Origin: Calendula officinalis
Taxonomy: Eukaryota > Streptophyta > Magnoliopsida > Asterales > Asteraceae
Assembly: GCA_963853835.1 (NCBI GenBank)
Contig: OY970820.1
Coordinates: 44,056,907-44,120,906, forward strand
Reading direction: 5' to 3'
Length of the DNA stretch: 64,000 bases
Shown: positions 22,192-33,743 of the stretch, piece after piece
Layout: every line of letters begins with the position of its first letter
Position numbering within the stretch: position 1 is the stretch's first letter
The notes under the pieces: generated by a model
Database searches by the model: none
What the model was told of the DNA's origin: nothing
Seen by the model: only the letters and a program-made list of their open reading frames with translations
Program-made: the position numbers and the translations under genes

Positions 22192-22975
22192 ATGGACTTC
22201 ACGATTTTTAGTATTATAGGCAAAATTAACACCTAATGTTGTCAAATTTTGTAAAAGTAATGTTGGATTTTTTGTCTTGATGAAATACGGTAATCTTGTG
22301 AATTGATTGGTGAAGGATATGAACTTTACGACATGTTACTATTCTCAGTTCTCAATTCAGTTCGGTTCTGAGCAGTTCGGTTTGGTTCTTGAAACTCATA
22401 GGTGAAAGGATATTAATGACGTACGTAGAAGGCAAATGTAATGTTGACAAAAATAAACGTTTGTTTGTAAAAGTATGTTTCAAAGACCATGGACTTTAAT
22501 CGAAATTGACCAATTTCAGTTGGTTTTAATTTAAAAAGAACTTTTACAGTTTGAATGGATTAAAAAACGCAAATAAAATGGAGTTTTATATTCGCTTTGA
22601 CTTGGCTTATATGTTTATTCTGAGTTAGGCATGCAAGCTTTAAAATTTTAGTTAGTAATGTAATATTGTAATGAATCAAATAGGCTAAAAGTTGGTTACA
22701 AACTTCAACATTGTTCTCTTGAAATATTACCTTATTAATATAATATTCAAATTATATTTTATGGTAATTTTTTCTACACTGCAATATTTAGCTCATATGC
22801 TATACACTACAAGCTTTACATCATTATACATGTATGATATATATACAATGCTTGAAAAGTTTAACAAGAACTCGAGCTCGAGCCATTAACTTTTTCGAGC
22901 TCGTTTATTAGGGTTGAATTAAAACTCTAACTTGATAAAATAGAGTCGAGCTCCAGATAAAACTTAAATAATGGG
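22192..22975. other. Downstream flank of the KOBITO1-like gene, no gene recognised
   Basis: AT-rich, with no coding similarity. A short GAGCTCGAGC palindrome lies near 22872. The 3' UTR of the upstream gene should lie in the first few hundred bases. Confidence 0.5.
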
Positions 22976-23114
22976 GTGTTTGGGATCGGAGAGCTTATTA
23001 ATATAGGTTACGATCTTTTAAGTTTATCTAAGCATAATAGGTTTTTGTAAGTGTTTGTGAGAGCTTATAAGCTTATTAAGGGTTTTTAAATAAGCTTTTT
23101 GAGATGGATTATTA

Positions 23115-23420
23115 GAGCAAGGGTATGGGCTTCGTCAAAGCCCCGTTATAGCCAAAAAATCACTTTTGGCGAGGTTATACCACACCACCTCCATCGCCGT
23201 TATACTTCTCGCCATGGCCACGACATCTCGCCAAAAGGGAGGAAGGCAGGGTGGGGGTGCCCAACCAATCAAAATACATCAAATAACAAATGTGTGACCC
23301 TTATAACATCATTTTAACTATAACATTAGGGAGTCACTTTTTCTTCCCCAAGTTATAGCCAAGTTATAAGCCCCAAATTCCTATAACATGTCTATAACAT
23401 ACCTTCCACACCTTGTGCTC
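23115..23420. mobile_element. Tourist-like (PIF/Harbinger) MITE, 306 bp
   Basis: Ends GAGCAAGGGTATGG and (inverse) GAGCACAAGGTGTGG, flanked by TTA on both sides (23112-23114 and 23421-23423), the usual PIF/Harbinger duplication. The interior is richer in GC than its surroundings, contains repeated GTTATA/CTATAAC phrases, and has no coding capacity. Confidence 0.75.
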
Positions 23421-23587
23421 TTAGCTTAATAAGACGCGTTTACAAATGTCCATTTTAGTAATTTTAAAATAAATTTAAATAAACCCGTCCAAACACTTTA
23501 TTTAATGAAAACTTATTAATTTAATTAAGCTTATAAGCTTATAAGTTCATAAACTTATAAGTTCATAAGCATAAGTTTTTTAAAGAG

Positions 23588-23735
23588 TAATGATATTTCT
23601 TCATACTATATTCCTACTCATTTTGATCATGACAAGTGTCAAAATTAAGAAATGACATATGTCAAGTTTAAAAGTAGATAGACTTATAAGTAGGAAGAAT
23701 ATGCAGCGGGAAATATCATTTCTATTTCTTAAATA
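23588..23735. mobile_element. Short MITE with TAATGATATTTC ends
   Basis: GTAATGATATTTCTTCATAC at the left and the inverse of GGGAAATATCATTTC at the right form inverted ends around an AT-rich centre. The element at 59529-59705 has the same type of ends and a similar AAATGAYATAT centre. Confidence 0.5.
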
Positions 23736-23869
23736 TAGTTTCCCAGACACCACCTAACTCGATTAAAACACTCATTTTTAGCCCTAGCTACAAAAAGTAC
23801 TCGGGTTCCATAACTCAACTTAATTTAAAATTAAACATAAACAGTCTAATAACGGAATCAAAACGCTCT

Positions 23870-24240
23870 ACAAAGCTCACGTGTCTGAGACAATCATCTT
23901 CTCCGTGGTAATTCCTTAAAACCCTAATTTCTTCCCCCTTTTTATCTCCCCGAATTCGTATTTCATGCTTTAACATACCAATTGATTACCTTTTCAATGC
24001 TTATGTATTTGTACTCATCATCAATTTTTCATTCATGTTTAGCTATAAACAGAATTATAATCTTAAATTTTGTAATTTGTTGTTTAACAATCAAACATTT
24101 GTGTATATATATATATGCGATTGAAATGTATATATAAAGTAGAATTAGGATAGAACTAGTGACTGGATCAGGATCAATAATTACAATATGGCTATTGATA
24201 TTTTTGTTCCCCAAAAGGATATATATCTGAAGTTAGGTTA
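23870..24240. repeat. Diverged copy of the 17440-17810 region
   Basis: Shares AAAACCCTAATTTC-type leader sequence, then GTAGAATTAGG and AATATGGCTATTGAT phrases in the same order as 17460-17810 (GTGGAATTAGG, AATATGGCTATTGAT). In both places CKX sequence on the minus strand lies to the right, which fits one old segmental duplication with later loss. Confidence 0.5.
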
Positions 24241-26382
24241 AAAGTTGATTTGATTTTTCTTCCAATTTTCAAAGCAATTATAGAACTAACTAACTAGTCA
24301 TTTATAGAAAATAAACATCTATTATTTCTGTATCTATATGTAGTGCCAGATATATGTTACTATTTAAAGTAAGGTAAACCTAGATGTTTCATGAAATGTG
24401 ACCAAATTATTGATTCATATATTTATATCAATTATCCAGTATGTTGCTTTCTCATGAAAAAAATGTCGGATAATGTAGTTGAACTATTAAGACGTATGCC
24501 GAATATTATCTTTATAATTGGAGGAATGTATCGGGACTAATAATTACATATCGATTAGAAGACAGAATTACGTTTGTTATTTAGTACAGTTATCTTGTTA
24601 CCATTTATAGCAACATTATGGTTTTGTTCTTGTATCTATTTTTTGACTGTTAAAATATGACCTGACAACCTGAATGGATTTATGACCTAATTAGTATACT
24701 AGATATGGTTTCATGATTATAAATTTATATAAGGATTAAATAAACATATTTGATAGTAATAAACATGATTATAAATTCCCATTGTTATAAATGCTACATT
24801 TGAAATTACAAACTATTTCCAATTAATATGTACAATTTAATCATTTTTACAAAATAATTTTAGCGCGATTCGTACAAGTTGTCATTGTTATAAAAAAGTA
24901 GTTGACTTTTGGAAAATTCTTTGACCAGGAGTTAGTATTGCTAAAGGATCATAAGTCAATTTCCTTCTAACAAAATCTTCCCATTGATCCCCGAAATGTT
25001 TTTTCCAATCTTGTTGAGTGTTGTAATGTGGTAAATATTGTTTGGTTTCGAGGTTAGCGGTTTCACAAACTTCTAGAATCTTTTTGTTTTGGCCTAGGAT
25101 GTAATCTAGACCGTCAGTTCCTGTTGATTGTGGCATTGCGGATGATAGAAATGCTACTAGGTAGAACACGTTCTCGTTTGGTGTTACCATTGATGTTTTA
25201 GTATTCCACCTACAATTAAAAAAAACAGGGTTAAATTAAGTAATTTTTTTGGTCCAATTTGGTCATTAAAATATGATTTTGTGTGCCAGTTGAATCATTA
25301 AAAGATCTTTTTTTTTTTTTTTACAAAAAAAAAAAAAAACAATTGTTTTAAAAAATGATACATTTTATATAAAAATGTTCAATTTATGTATAATGATTAA
25401 TGATAACTATTATATAAAAGTAATTGATTTAAAATTTTATAATGATCCAGCCAGGACATAAAATCATCTTTAATGACCCAGTTTGACAAAAAATTGTATA
25501 ATGACTAAATAAGGACAATTATAAAGTACATTGTTATTTTAGACAAAAAAATCAATGTTGGTTAAATTTCTATTTCAGTAACCAATTTTTTTTACCTCAA
25601 CCATAAAACATCAAAGTTAAAAAAAAATCAGTTTAAGATTGTTCAAAATTACTGCCATGTCATCCCTTTGAAAGGGTAACATTAACTTAAATCCACTTTT
25701 TTGAAAGTTGGTTACTTTAAATAAAAAAAATCTAATAAGTTTTTTACTAAATTACCTAGATTTATCAACCGGGTAAATGAGTATCGGTCCGTTGCTAGTA
25801 TCGGTTAAAATTTTCCCGAAAACTTCATTAGCAAATTTATGAATTTTAGTTTTGGGAACAAGAAGATTTAACCATGGATGAGGAACATCCCATAATCCTT
25901 TTTCTTGTAGTTTCAACTCAGAAACATGAACTCTATCCAAAAACTCGATATACGATACTTCTGATATGAACAATGTTGATTTGTTGTAATTCAATTTTGA
26001 TAATAAGCCTTCAATATCTGTATATAAACAAATATAGATCATAGTTAGTAATTTATCCGGGTAAATCAGTGGCTACTTTAGAAGGGTAACCAATGTTAAA
26101 GATACAAACATTGCAAAAACAAATAAGAAAATAAGGGGTTAAAACAGAAACGTGATCAAAGTTTGAGGATTAAACCATTATTAACCGTTTAGGATAATGT
26201 TAAACTTCATGGAAAAAGGTATTAGAGGTGGTATTTTTTTGTTTTTTTTTTTATCTTTAATGGTACAAATGTGTAAAAAAAAACTTCAACTGTACAGGTC
26301 GAAATTTGCTGAAAATGTAATTTTAATGCATAAAAACTTTGTAAATAATATTATTCAGCAAAAGATTATTACCAAAATAATG

Positions 26383-27161
26383 TGATACGAACCCATCCCA
26401 TACTAGGCTCGCACCATGCTCATAAGTCCAAGTGTAGAACTCACTCCCAAAAGCTAGCTTGAAGGAGGAGGGGACACTTAGGCTTATAAGCCACCATTTA
26501 GTTTTTACTCTAGCCAATGTGGGATCATAACAATACCCCACGCTTTGAAGAACCAACGTCCTCGTTGGTCACGGCTATGTTGGTCACGGTCGGCACCCTC
26601 CTTTCGGGTCCGAGCCACCACTCCACAGGCCACCACTCCGAGCTCGTTGGTCACGGCTATGTTGGTAACGGTTGGCACCCTCCTTTCGGATCCAAGCCAC
26701 CACTCCACAGGCCACCACTCCGAGTGTTGGAACCTCGCAACGTAGGGCTAGCTCTGATACCAATTGATACGAACCCATCCCATACTAGGCTTTGAAGAAC
26801 CAACGTCCTCGTTGGTCACGGCTATGTTGGTCACGGTCGGCACCCTCCTTTCGGGTCCGAGCCACCACTCCACAGGCCACCACTCCGAGCTCGTTGGTCA
26901 CGGCTATGTTGGTCACGGTTGGCACCCTCCTTTCGGGTCCAAGCCACCACTCCACAGGCCACCACTCCGAGTGTTGGAACCTCGCAACGTAGGGCTAGCT
27001 CTGATACCAATTGATACGAACCCATCCCATACTAGGCTCGCACCATGCTCATAAGTCCAAGTGTAGAACTCACTCCCAAAAGCTAGCTTGAAGGAGGAGG
27101 AGACACTTAGGCTTATAAGCCACCATTTAATTTTTACTCTAGCCAATGTGGGATCATAACA
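26383..27161 (-). mobile_element. TRIM retrotransposon with duplicated interior in CKX intron 3
   Basis: Two 150-bp direct repeats (26383-26532 and 27012-27161) begin TGATACGAACCC and end GGGATCATAACA on the plus strand, so on the element's own strand they are TG...CA LTRs. Five-base duplications TAATG flank the element (26378-26382, 27162-27166). Beside the right repeat lies the primer-binding-site complement GCTCTGATACCA (initiator Met-tRNA), and beside the left repeat the ATACCCCACGC purine-tract complement. There is no gag or pol. The interior is a ~247-bp unit present twice (about 26543-26789 and 26790-27036), each with a partial LTR end and two ~75-bp sub-repeats beginning CGTTGGTCACGGCTATG. 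Confidence 0.92.
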
Positions 27162-28244
27162 TAATGTTTATTATTGTAATCATATTTGACAAAAGAGTTA
27201 TTTATTAAAAAAAAGCAATAGTTTTGGACAAGTATTGTTACGGGTCAATCTGACCCGTACCAAGATATACCATACCCATTTTGACCCGTACCAAAAAATA
27301 CCTGTTTTTCCATATCAAGAAAACTGTTTTGACCCGTTACACAACCCGCCCAACCAACCCATTTTTCCACCTCTAGTAACTGTCAGTTTCCCATTATCAT
27401 TTTTTTTAAATATATATGTAATAATCACCTGGTCAATTGTATCTGCATCTTCTTGGTTGAAATACTTTGCAATTTCCAGACAAAAAACGGTCTTTCATTC
27501 AGAAATGAACCGATTAGCTTGAACTGGATCTTTATTTCTAAAAGACGATCTCCAATTATTAAGAAGCCCTGTTCGGTTTATCAAAACAAACCCTTCAACA
27601 TAATCAAATGAATGATTTGATGATATTAGCAGTTCTTGATCTTGTGTAAATGTAATGAAATCCGAGTAAAGAACTCTAATCCATTTAACCTGGAAAAAAA
27701 AATCAAGAAATTGGATTAAAGATTAACGACCCGTTTTTTATATGCAGATTATGAATGGAAATTTATAATCTTTTTACCATTTTTGGTGCTGGTTCGAGTG
27801 CAATTTGAGCTTGTGTGATGATACCAAATTGACCAAGTCCACCAAGAACACCATAGAAAAGGTCAGAATTTATTTTGTCTGTACATGTAACTACTTTTCC
27901 TGTACCTGCAAAATTTCAGTTAAATAAAAATCTTTATTAAATAAAATATTTTTTGTACATTTGAGTTACTAACAGATGGCATTGACTCCAGTTTGGACCT
28001 TTTTGTATGCAAAAAACCGTCGTTGAAAAATGACGATTTGTTACAAAATGTTAGATTTATATATAATGTTGAGTTTAGCGATTATAAAATAACCCTAACA
28101 GTACACAAAACTCTCTTTTAAAAACTCTGATATACAAAAATACTACACAATAACTGAAACGAGACGAATCTCTACTATATATAATGTATCTACCCCTTCC
28201 CTAATTAGCAAGGCTGAAAATTCAGCCAACACACTTGCTAATTG

Positions 28245-28352
28245 AGGAGAGTATCTTTTTATTTAAAAAAAGGGAGAGCCAGGATTAGGATTCGAACCAG
28301 GGACAGTCAGGTCACCAACACGATGCTCAATCCAACTGAGCTAACAATTTTG
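28245..28352 (-). mobile_element. tRNA-like sequence, possible SINE head
   Basis: On the minus strand a TAGCTCAGTTGG A-box and GGTTCGAATCC B-box lie about 34 bp apart, followed by a T-rich tail. The acceptor and anticodon stems do not pair, so it is not a tRNA gene. A tRNA-derived SINE fragment inside the Helitron is the best reading. Confidence 0.5.
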
Positions 28353-28607
28353 TTGTTATTTACCCGAATGTAATCCAATTTATATCGATTATGTTCTCAT
28401 CATTCACTTAATTCATTTTGAATTTCTCAAGCGTGCCCTCGGGAAAGCAATTTAGCCCTTTTCAAGAAACAAGAAGATGTAACGGTCGAATTCAATTTCT
28501 GTAATCTGCCCTCCAATCGGAAATCTCCCACCGCCTACCCCTTTTGAATTTACTAGCTAACCATCTATTTCGAATTGTAACAAGCGAATGTACTGTTGTT
28601 TGATTTA

Positions 28608-28757
28608 CGGGTCGTGGTGTAGACGGCGACGGCAGAAACGGAGGGTTCAGCGGCGGAAGAAGTGGTGGTAGAGGATTCGGTGGTGGCGATACAAGCGGTG
28701 GACATGGCGCTGTTCGAGGACGTGGTAGAGGAAAAGAATCTCTGTTCAGGAACAAGT
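28608..28757 (+). pseudogene. Gly/Arg-rich exon-like fragment in the Helitron
   Basis: A plus-strand frame reads GGFSGGRSGGRGFGGGD and GRGRGKESLFRN, similar in style to GAR domains of nucleolar RNA-binding proteins. Composition alone could produce this, and another frame is also partly open, so the donor gene is not identified. Confidence 0.3.
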
Positions 28758-28957
28758 TAATTTCAAATAAATCAAATAAATTCAACTTTTTTGTCGTAAT
28801 GTTTAGTGTATGTTTGATCGTGTAGATTTTCTTGAATGATTTCTTTCATGAAATACATGTTTATGCAGTCATGTTTCAACTTGTACCATTTTAAGTAAAA
28901 TCGACACTTTCCTTTTACAAAATTTTAATGATTTCATCTTGTTTTGTTGCATAATAG

Positions 28958-29051
28958 GGCTTATGTGTTTGCAATTAATGCTGAGTTTAGACACACCAAG
29001 GCTAAGTTATTGGAAGAAGTTCCAAAGTTGAAGCGATTGGCTATGAAGAAG
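28958..29051 (+). pseudogene. SYP71-like syntaxin exon fragment
   Basis: After an AG acceptor the frame reads AINAEFRHTKAKLLEEVPKL then KRLAMKK and stops at an AAG|GT donor. This matches the SYP7-group plant syntaxin region (AMNAEIRRTKARLSEEVPKL). Only one exon is present. Confidence 0.75.
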
Positions 29052-29389
29052 GTTCGATCTCCCTCATTCAAGTTGGTAACGTTGCATGTAATGACGCTTT
29101 CTATTTGACAACTGATATTGGTTTATGTTGATATTCAGACAGTAATCTAGCTGTGAACTGCACACCAGCTGATTAAAATACGTTTCTTCTTCGCACGATC
29201 TACATTAAAATCATTTATGCACTCCAGTGGTATGTTTTATGTTATTCGTATCATTGATTTATGATTTTATATATATTAGAAACTATACAACTGCTTTTGA
29301 TGTTTCGTTAATTCAAGCAGATTTATAATTTAATAATCTTCAGTGTCATTTTTGTCTCTTAAGTTAAATACTGTTTGGAGAATAACACG

Positions 29390-29648
29390 TGTCTTATTCA
29401 CTTCTCTACTTGTGAAGTATAAGGATAGACTATTGGTAGCTATTTACTCTGCAGTCCCCATTATTTCAGCTTTTAAGCCACAACTCAACACCTTCTCAAT
29501 CACCGATGAACTTAATGAGGTGAGACAAAGCCATTTTTTTTACATTTTTTAATTAAGTATATTAAATCTCTTAAATTGTTAACAGGCACTTGCAGTATTG
29601 TATGAAATTGATGCCCAATATGACAAAGCTTTTGCATTATATGTTGAT
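29390..29648 (+). pseudogene. VPS41-like exon fragments
   Basis: Two exon-like pieces, to 29519 and 29586-29648, with GT-AG borders. The first ends IYSAVPIISAFKPQLN...TDELNE and the second reads ALAVLYEIDAQYDKAFALY. Together they match the plant HOPS subunit VPS41 (IYSALPVISAIEPQLN; ALAELYVIDGQYEKAF). The rest of VPS41 is absent. Confidence 0.8.
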
Positions 29649-29876
29649 GTATGCGATTACTTATCCATTCAAATTTGCTCGGTCCTTTTCCTCCAAAGTA
29701 CACACCTACCGCACAGGGGTGGCAATTCTTTGGGTCTGAGATGTTCTTTTGTGTACTCTTCAGGAATCAGTGAACAAGTTCATGACTTCATATACAAGTT
29801 CTAGACGAGAAGGTTTTTATGTCCAGTCCTATTTGTTTATTAATACTTTTTTTTGTTTGTAATCGTTTATCTTATA

Positions 29877-30141
29877 GGTTGGTGTAATAATTGGTAAAAG
29901 GTAGAGAGACTATAAATAACATGCAAACACAATTTGGAGCACGGATTGAGGAAGTTTGTATAAATCATTACGGAGAAAAAATGCAAGTAGAATTAATTTG
30001 TGAATTGGAATTGTAGTTGATTAATTCCTCAACATCTTCCTGAGGTTGGTTGATGAATCTAAAGAAAGAACTGTAAGAGTGACTGGTGATAGGAGGCAGA
30101 TTGTAGCAGCAAAAGAAATGATGAAAGAAGTTATGGAACAG
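29877..30141 (+). pseudogene. KH-domain (FUBP-like) exon fragments
   Basis: Reads VGVIIGK, then in another frame ETINNMQTQFGAR, then RTVRVTGDRRQIVAAKEMMK...EVMEQ before a GT donor. These are the GxxG loop and the following strand/helix of a KH RNA-binding domain of the far-upstream-element-binding type. The first part is frameshifted. Confidence 0.75.
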
Positions 30142-32232
30142 GTTTGTTCACAATCTCCCGTGGGAATTCCAATTGATATCTAGATGTTGATGCTCTCTTA
30201 CTTGGAAAATGAAATGGAACTATGGTCTTAAGTGAGTCTGAAAATAAGAATGAAAAATATCGTAAAATATTATTTTCTTTAAATAATTTGTCTTTCAAAA
30301 ATTAAGATTAAAATTAAAATAACCCAAAAAAAATGTGTTGAATGTGAAGCAGAAAAAGGAATGTCAATGGGAAGTTCAAAAATAGGCAGCTACAAGAAAG
30401 ATTTAACGTAAGAGGAAGGTAATTAGGCTTGAAAGGTTCAAGGGTTAGATGATGTCATCAAGCAGGTTTCAGTCATCTGCTATGTTTTAGATAATGTGAA
30501 TGAGATATAGCCTATAGGTATCCTTTTCTACATATTGGGAAATTTCTAGCTTTTTAGGTAAGAAAGTATTGAAATTTGAAGTTTAGTGGTGGAAATGTTG
30601 CAATCTAAGGCTGGACGGAGTGACAGACTGGCGTTACCGTGGAGCTGAGGTGGCAAACGAGCCACGACGTGGAGAGTGACGGAATACCGCAACTGTGGTA
30701 CAGGCTGCGTCAGGTTTAATTGACCCGAAAAACTTTTTCTTGTTGTCTACAAATTTGGGTTCAACGTCATAGTATTGTGTTGTGAGTCAAATTTATATTG
30801 TTTTGGAGGTTTTGCACTCCTTTTAATGACTTGCAACTTGTTTAGCAAGTTTTCTTGTAGCTTATTTCTATTATTTGAGAGATATATCATAAGCTTAACT
30901 AAAATAAAACCAACTTGAATTAGTAAGCATTCAACAAATTGTGAAATTGTAGACTAATAAAATACAAATCAACTACCATTATCACCCACAAACATTCTCC
31001 AAAGGCAACTACCACCATCCACCACTACAATCACTATTGTTGCCACCTATCGTCCATCGCCCACCAACATCATGATCGCCACTGCAGACTATAGTTACAA
31101 GATATTTACCGCCGCATTGCGCGGGTACCTGTTAGTCAAAAAATATGTCGATATTTTATGCAAAAGAGGGAAAACAAAACCGTTAAATTTACCATGATAC
31201 CCTTCAAGTATTGTCTCTTTCAATACCCATTTGTTCCAAAAACTATACTTGTACTTTCTTATTATTGGACCCCCAAATAAAGTATATAATATGACAATAT
31301 CTTTAGTTTTGTCATCACCATTGCCACTTATTATTATATACTAGTAATAAAATTACAAACTTTTTGCAAAATCTGTAAAATTTCTAACTGACACACAGTC
31401 ACACACACACATACAAGTATTATTCTGATAAAAGTACCTGTAACAACTTCTAGTTGATAGACATTATTGATCTGAGGTCCATGTCGAAAAGCTTGTCCAC
31501 TAATTCCAGCATTAGATAACGTACCACCAACCGTTAAATGAAGATAATCGGTCCATGATTTCGGTGCAAAACCGTATTTAAGACTTTCATGCAAAATATT
31601 TATCCAAAGTGTACCACCCGAAACATCCACAAAGGGTGTTTTCGTCTTTTCATTATTGATATGAAATTGCATTTCTTGAAATTTTGCTAATGATTCCATG
31701 TTTATAACACCACCTTGATGGGCTTGAGCTTGACCTTCAAGTGAGTGACCGTGACCACGTGGTGCAACGGTTAGGCCTGATGTGGGGCCCATTTGGAATA
31801 TATGGTGTATGAGGTTTGAGATGTTGGAGACCGATTTTGGGTGTAGGATTGCTACGGGTGGGTGGTGGTATCGGTTTCCAAAATCTTTGGAAGCATGGTT
31901 TAAGTTGTTGAATTGAAGATTGTTTTCGAGTTCTAGTTCTTCCATTAGTGATGTGATTGATGCATGGTTGGGATGATGTGTTGTGGAGGTTGCAAAGTTT
32001 TTGTTTGAGATTTTGTTTTTGTCGAAATTGTAGCCTAAAATGAAGGCTATAAGAATCTTGATGATTAGATTGGTGTGTTTGAGCATGTTGTGAGTGGCGG
32101 CAAGTGGCCGTGGATGGTGGCGGGTGGCGGTGGTTGTGGTTGGATAGAAAGAGATGTTGGTTGTTTAGTTTTGTGTTAAAATAAAGAAGATTGTGTTTGG
32201 AATCCTTGAGGGAAAACAGAGGTATTTGAGAG

Positions 32233-32239
32233 CTTTATA
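32233..32239 (-). promoter_or_regulatory. TATA box of the CKX gene
   Basis: TATAAAG on the minus strand about 150 bp upstream of the CKX ATG (32086), a plausible distance for a plant promoter with a short 5' leader. Confidence 0.5.
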
Positions 32240-32242
32240 AAG

Positions 32243-33743
32243 GGGAATAAGATATGATGTATTGATGTAATATGCACTTTCTAAGGAAGTTTTGCTTTCC
32301 ATGAAAAAACACCCGAAAAACGGTTAAAACTTTTGTCATTCGTCTTTTTTACGCATGGTAATTCACCATACAAACGTACAAATTTACCCGAATTGACATC
32401 TTTTCAAATGACGTGTTTGAATGTGCGTTTAAACTGATTATTAAGATAAATGTAATTCTTGGTCCGATTTTTTAAGTTTTGTATGATATTTTATAAAACA
32501 CGTATTTGAGTATAAGGTTTGTCTTAGTTATTGTAACGAACTTTTCACATGATAGATGTACGAAAGTGATTTTGTATTGGCAAGTAATTGCAAAAGGTTT
32601 GGCGAATCCTACTTCACTTATCTTTTAGTTGCCAACTTTTTGAAAACTTTTCCTATTTTTGTGTGTATTCTATGGACAATATGCGTAGTGACTCATTTCC
32701 TTTAGGTTAATACTCAACCGTTAAGAAACTGATGGTCACAATAGATAATTAGGTCAATGTGATCACATCGTTATTATAAAAAGATATGATATAAAATCGG
32801 GTTTCTTTTCTAACAATGGCCTTTGACGCTATTAAAAATAATGATAATTAAAATAGAAAATGTATATATGTACTTGTGTGTCTTTATAAGCATGTATACA
32901 TATCTCATGCTGGTGATATTTTCTTGAATTTGAGTTATTATATTTTGTATTCACATTAGCCAATTGTTACGAGAGTCGATGTACATTAGGTAATTGGTCA
33001 TATCATTGCCATATATGACAATGTAAACTAACCGATGTTGTTCATATTACCTTAATCTTTTTTTTAATATATTATAAGAACCTTTTTTTTTTTGCAATTT
33101 GCAAAACTTCAATAACCAAATTACTGAAATTAGCGATCATTACAAAAACTGAATAACCATAGTCTACATTTGATACTATAAACAAAAGTATTGTTCACTA
33201 GGATTATCATTGAGCCTGAGGTATTTGGTTTGGGATACAATGACTAATGTACTTTGGTTCGTCTAAGACAAGTCTGAAATATGATTGTCATACGAGGCGT
33301 TACTGGGTACAGAGGAAGTTGTATTTTGAATCGAAATATAACAAGATGGTAATTGCACCTCCTTTTTAGGAGAGATATTTATGGGTCCCTTGACATGATG
33401 GAAAACTGGTAAGTGCAAGGCCATGCCCAAATGAACTGATTTGTTCTTTGTCGTTTATCACATCAGTTTGAATCAAGAAGTCAAGAAATGATTTGGAATA
33501 CAGGAGTTGATATCTTCTACCATGCTCGTATTCGTTATCATCAAATACCGTGCTGCAAGGGATGAACCTAACAACGTTGCCCACGAAGTAGAGACAGAGT
33601 GTTCTTTACTAGACGACGCTATTAAATAGTTTTTCGAAACTATACCTGGGTTACATAAGCTGTTGTTATGGGGTTGGTTACCTACATGCCTATCTAGAGG
33701 GCCACTATAGCTCGTGTCATCAAGCTAAGGTTACGAACTTGCA
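32243..33743. other. CKX upstream region and intergenic DNA, no gene recognised
   Basis: AT-rich up to about 33180. From there to the purine tract at 33744 the texture is more even and may be the internal 3' part of a decayed retrotransposon. A 72-codon minus-strand frame (33366-33584) has no similarity I recognise. Confidence 0.4.

Larger units (their letters stand above)
22976..23756. mobile_element. Possible MITE pair-ends (GGTGTTTGGGA) hosting smaller MITEs
   Basis: GGGGTGTTTGGGATCGG at the left and the inverse of TCCCAGACACCACC at the right look like imperfect inverted ends, and the left part has repeated GCTTATTA / TAAGCTTATAAG phrases. A related start (GGGGATGTTTGGGAAAGC) occurs at about 44485. 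No target duplication could be read, so borders are approximate. Confidence 0.4.
28169..31135 (+). mobile_element. Gene-capturing Helitron in CKX intron 1
   Basis: Proposed ends: 5' TCTCTACTATATATAATG directly after an A (28168), and 3' hairpin CCGC...GCGGG (31110-31125) followed by TACCTGTTAG and then T (31136). This gives the A^T target of Helitrons without a target duplication. The 3' end closely matches the one at 59931 (CCGCATTACGCGGGTACC then TACTAG), allowing one change in the terminal CTAG. Inside, in element orientation, are exon-like fragments from at least three unrelated genes, each with remnants of splice borders. There is no Rep/helicase, so it is non-autonomous. The CKX exons are intact around it. 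Confidence 0.75.
24888..32086 (-). pseudogene. CKX: Cytokinin dehydrogenase (CKX) gene with an in-frame stop and frame loss
   Basis: FAD enzyme family that removes the side chain of isopentenyladenine-type cytokinins. Minus-strand exons: 32086-31438, 27905-27778, 27689-27429, 26017-25756, 25209-24888. Exon 1 starts with a hydrophobic secretory-type leader and includes the flavin-binding PRGHGHSLEGQ motif (the GHS histidine carries FAD) and GGTLSNAGISGQAF. Later exons give GQFGIITQAQIALEPAP, VPHPWLNLLVPK, GPILIYPV, YLPHY and YDPLAILTPGQRIFQK. Two lesions are seen. Codon TGA at 27497-27495 interrupts exon 3, where the family normally has Gly. Exon 3 ends in phase 0 but exon 4, at its only nearby acceptor, is read in phase 2; the five exons total 1,622 nt, one short of a multiple of three. 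Expected length without lesions would be about 540 aa, normal for CKX. A TRIM sits in intron 3 and a Helitron in intron 1. Sequencing error is the alternative. Confidence 0.88.

Noticed and set aside
26505..27054. Overlapping frames rich in Ser, Pro, His and Arg on both strands, twice
   Set aside because: They lie in the duplicated TRIM interior, which is non-coding; openness follows from GC content and repetition.
26383..27166. Regularly repeated units as a CRISPR-like array
   Set aside because: The units are LTR and interior copies of a TRIM; spacing and content are wrong, and the window is plant nuclear DNA.
28265..28345. Functional tRNA gene on the minus strand
   Set aside because: A and B boxes are present, but the acceptor and anticodon stems do not pair; SINE head is more likely.
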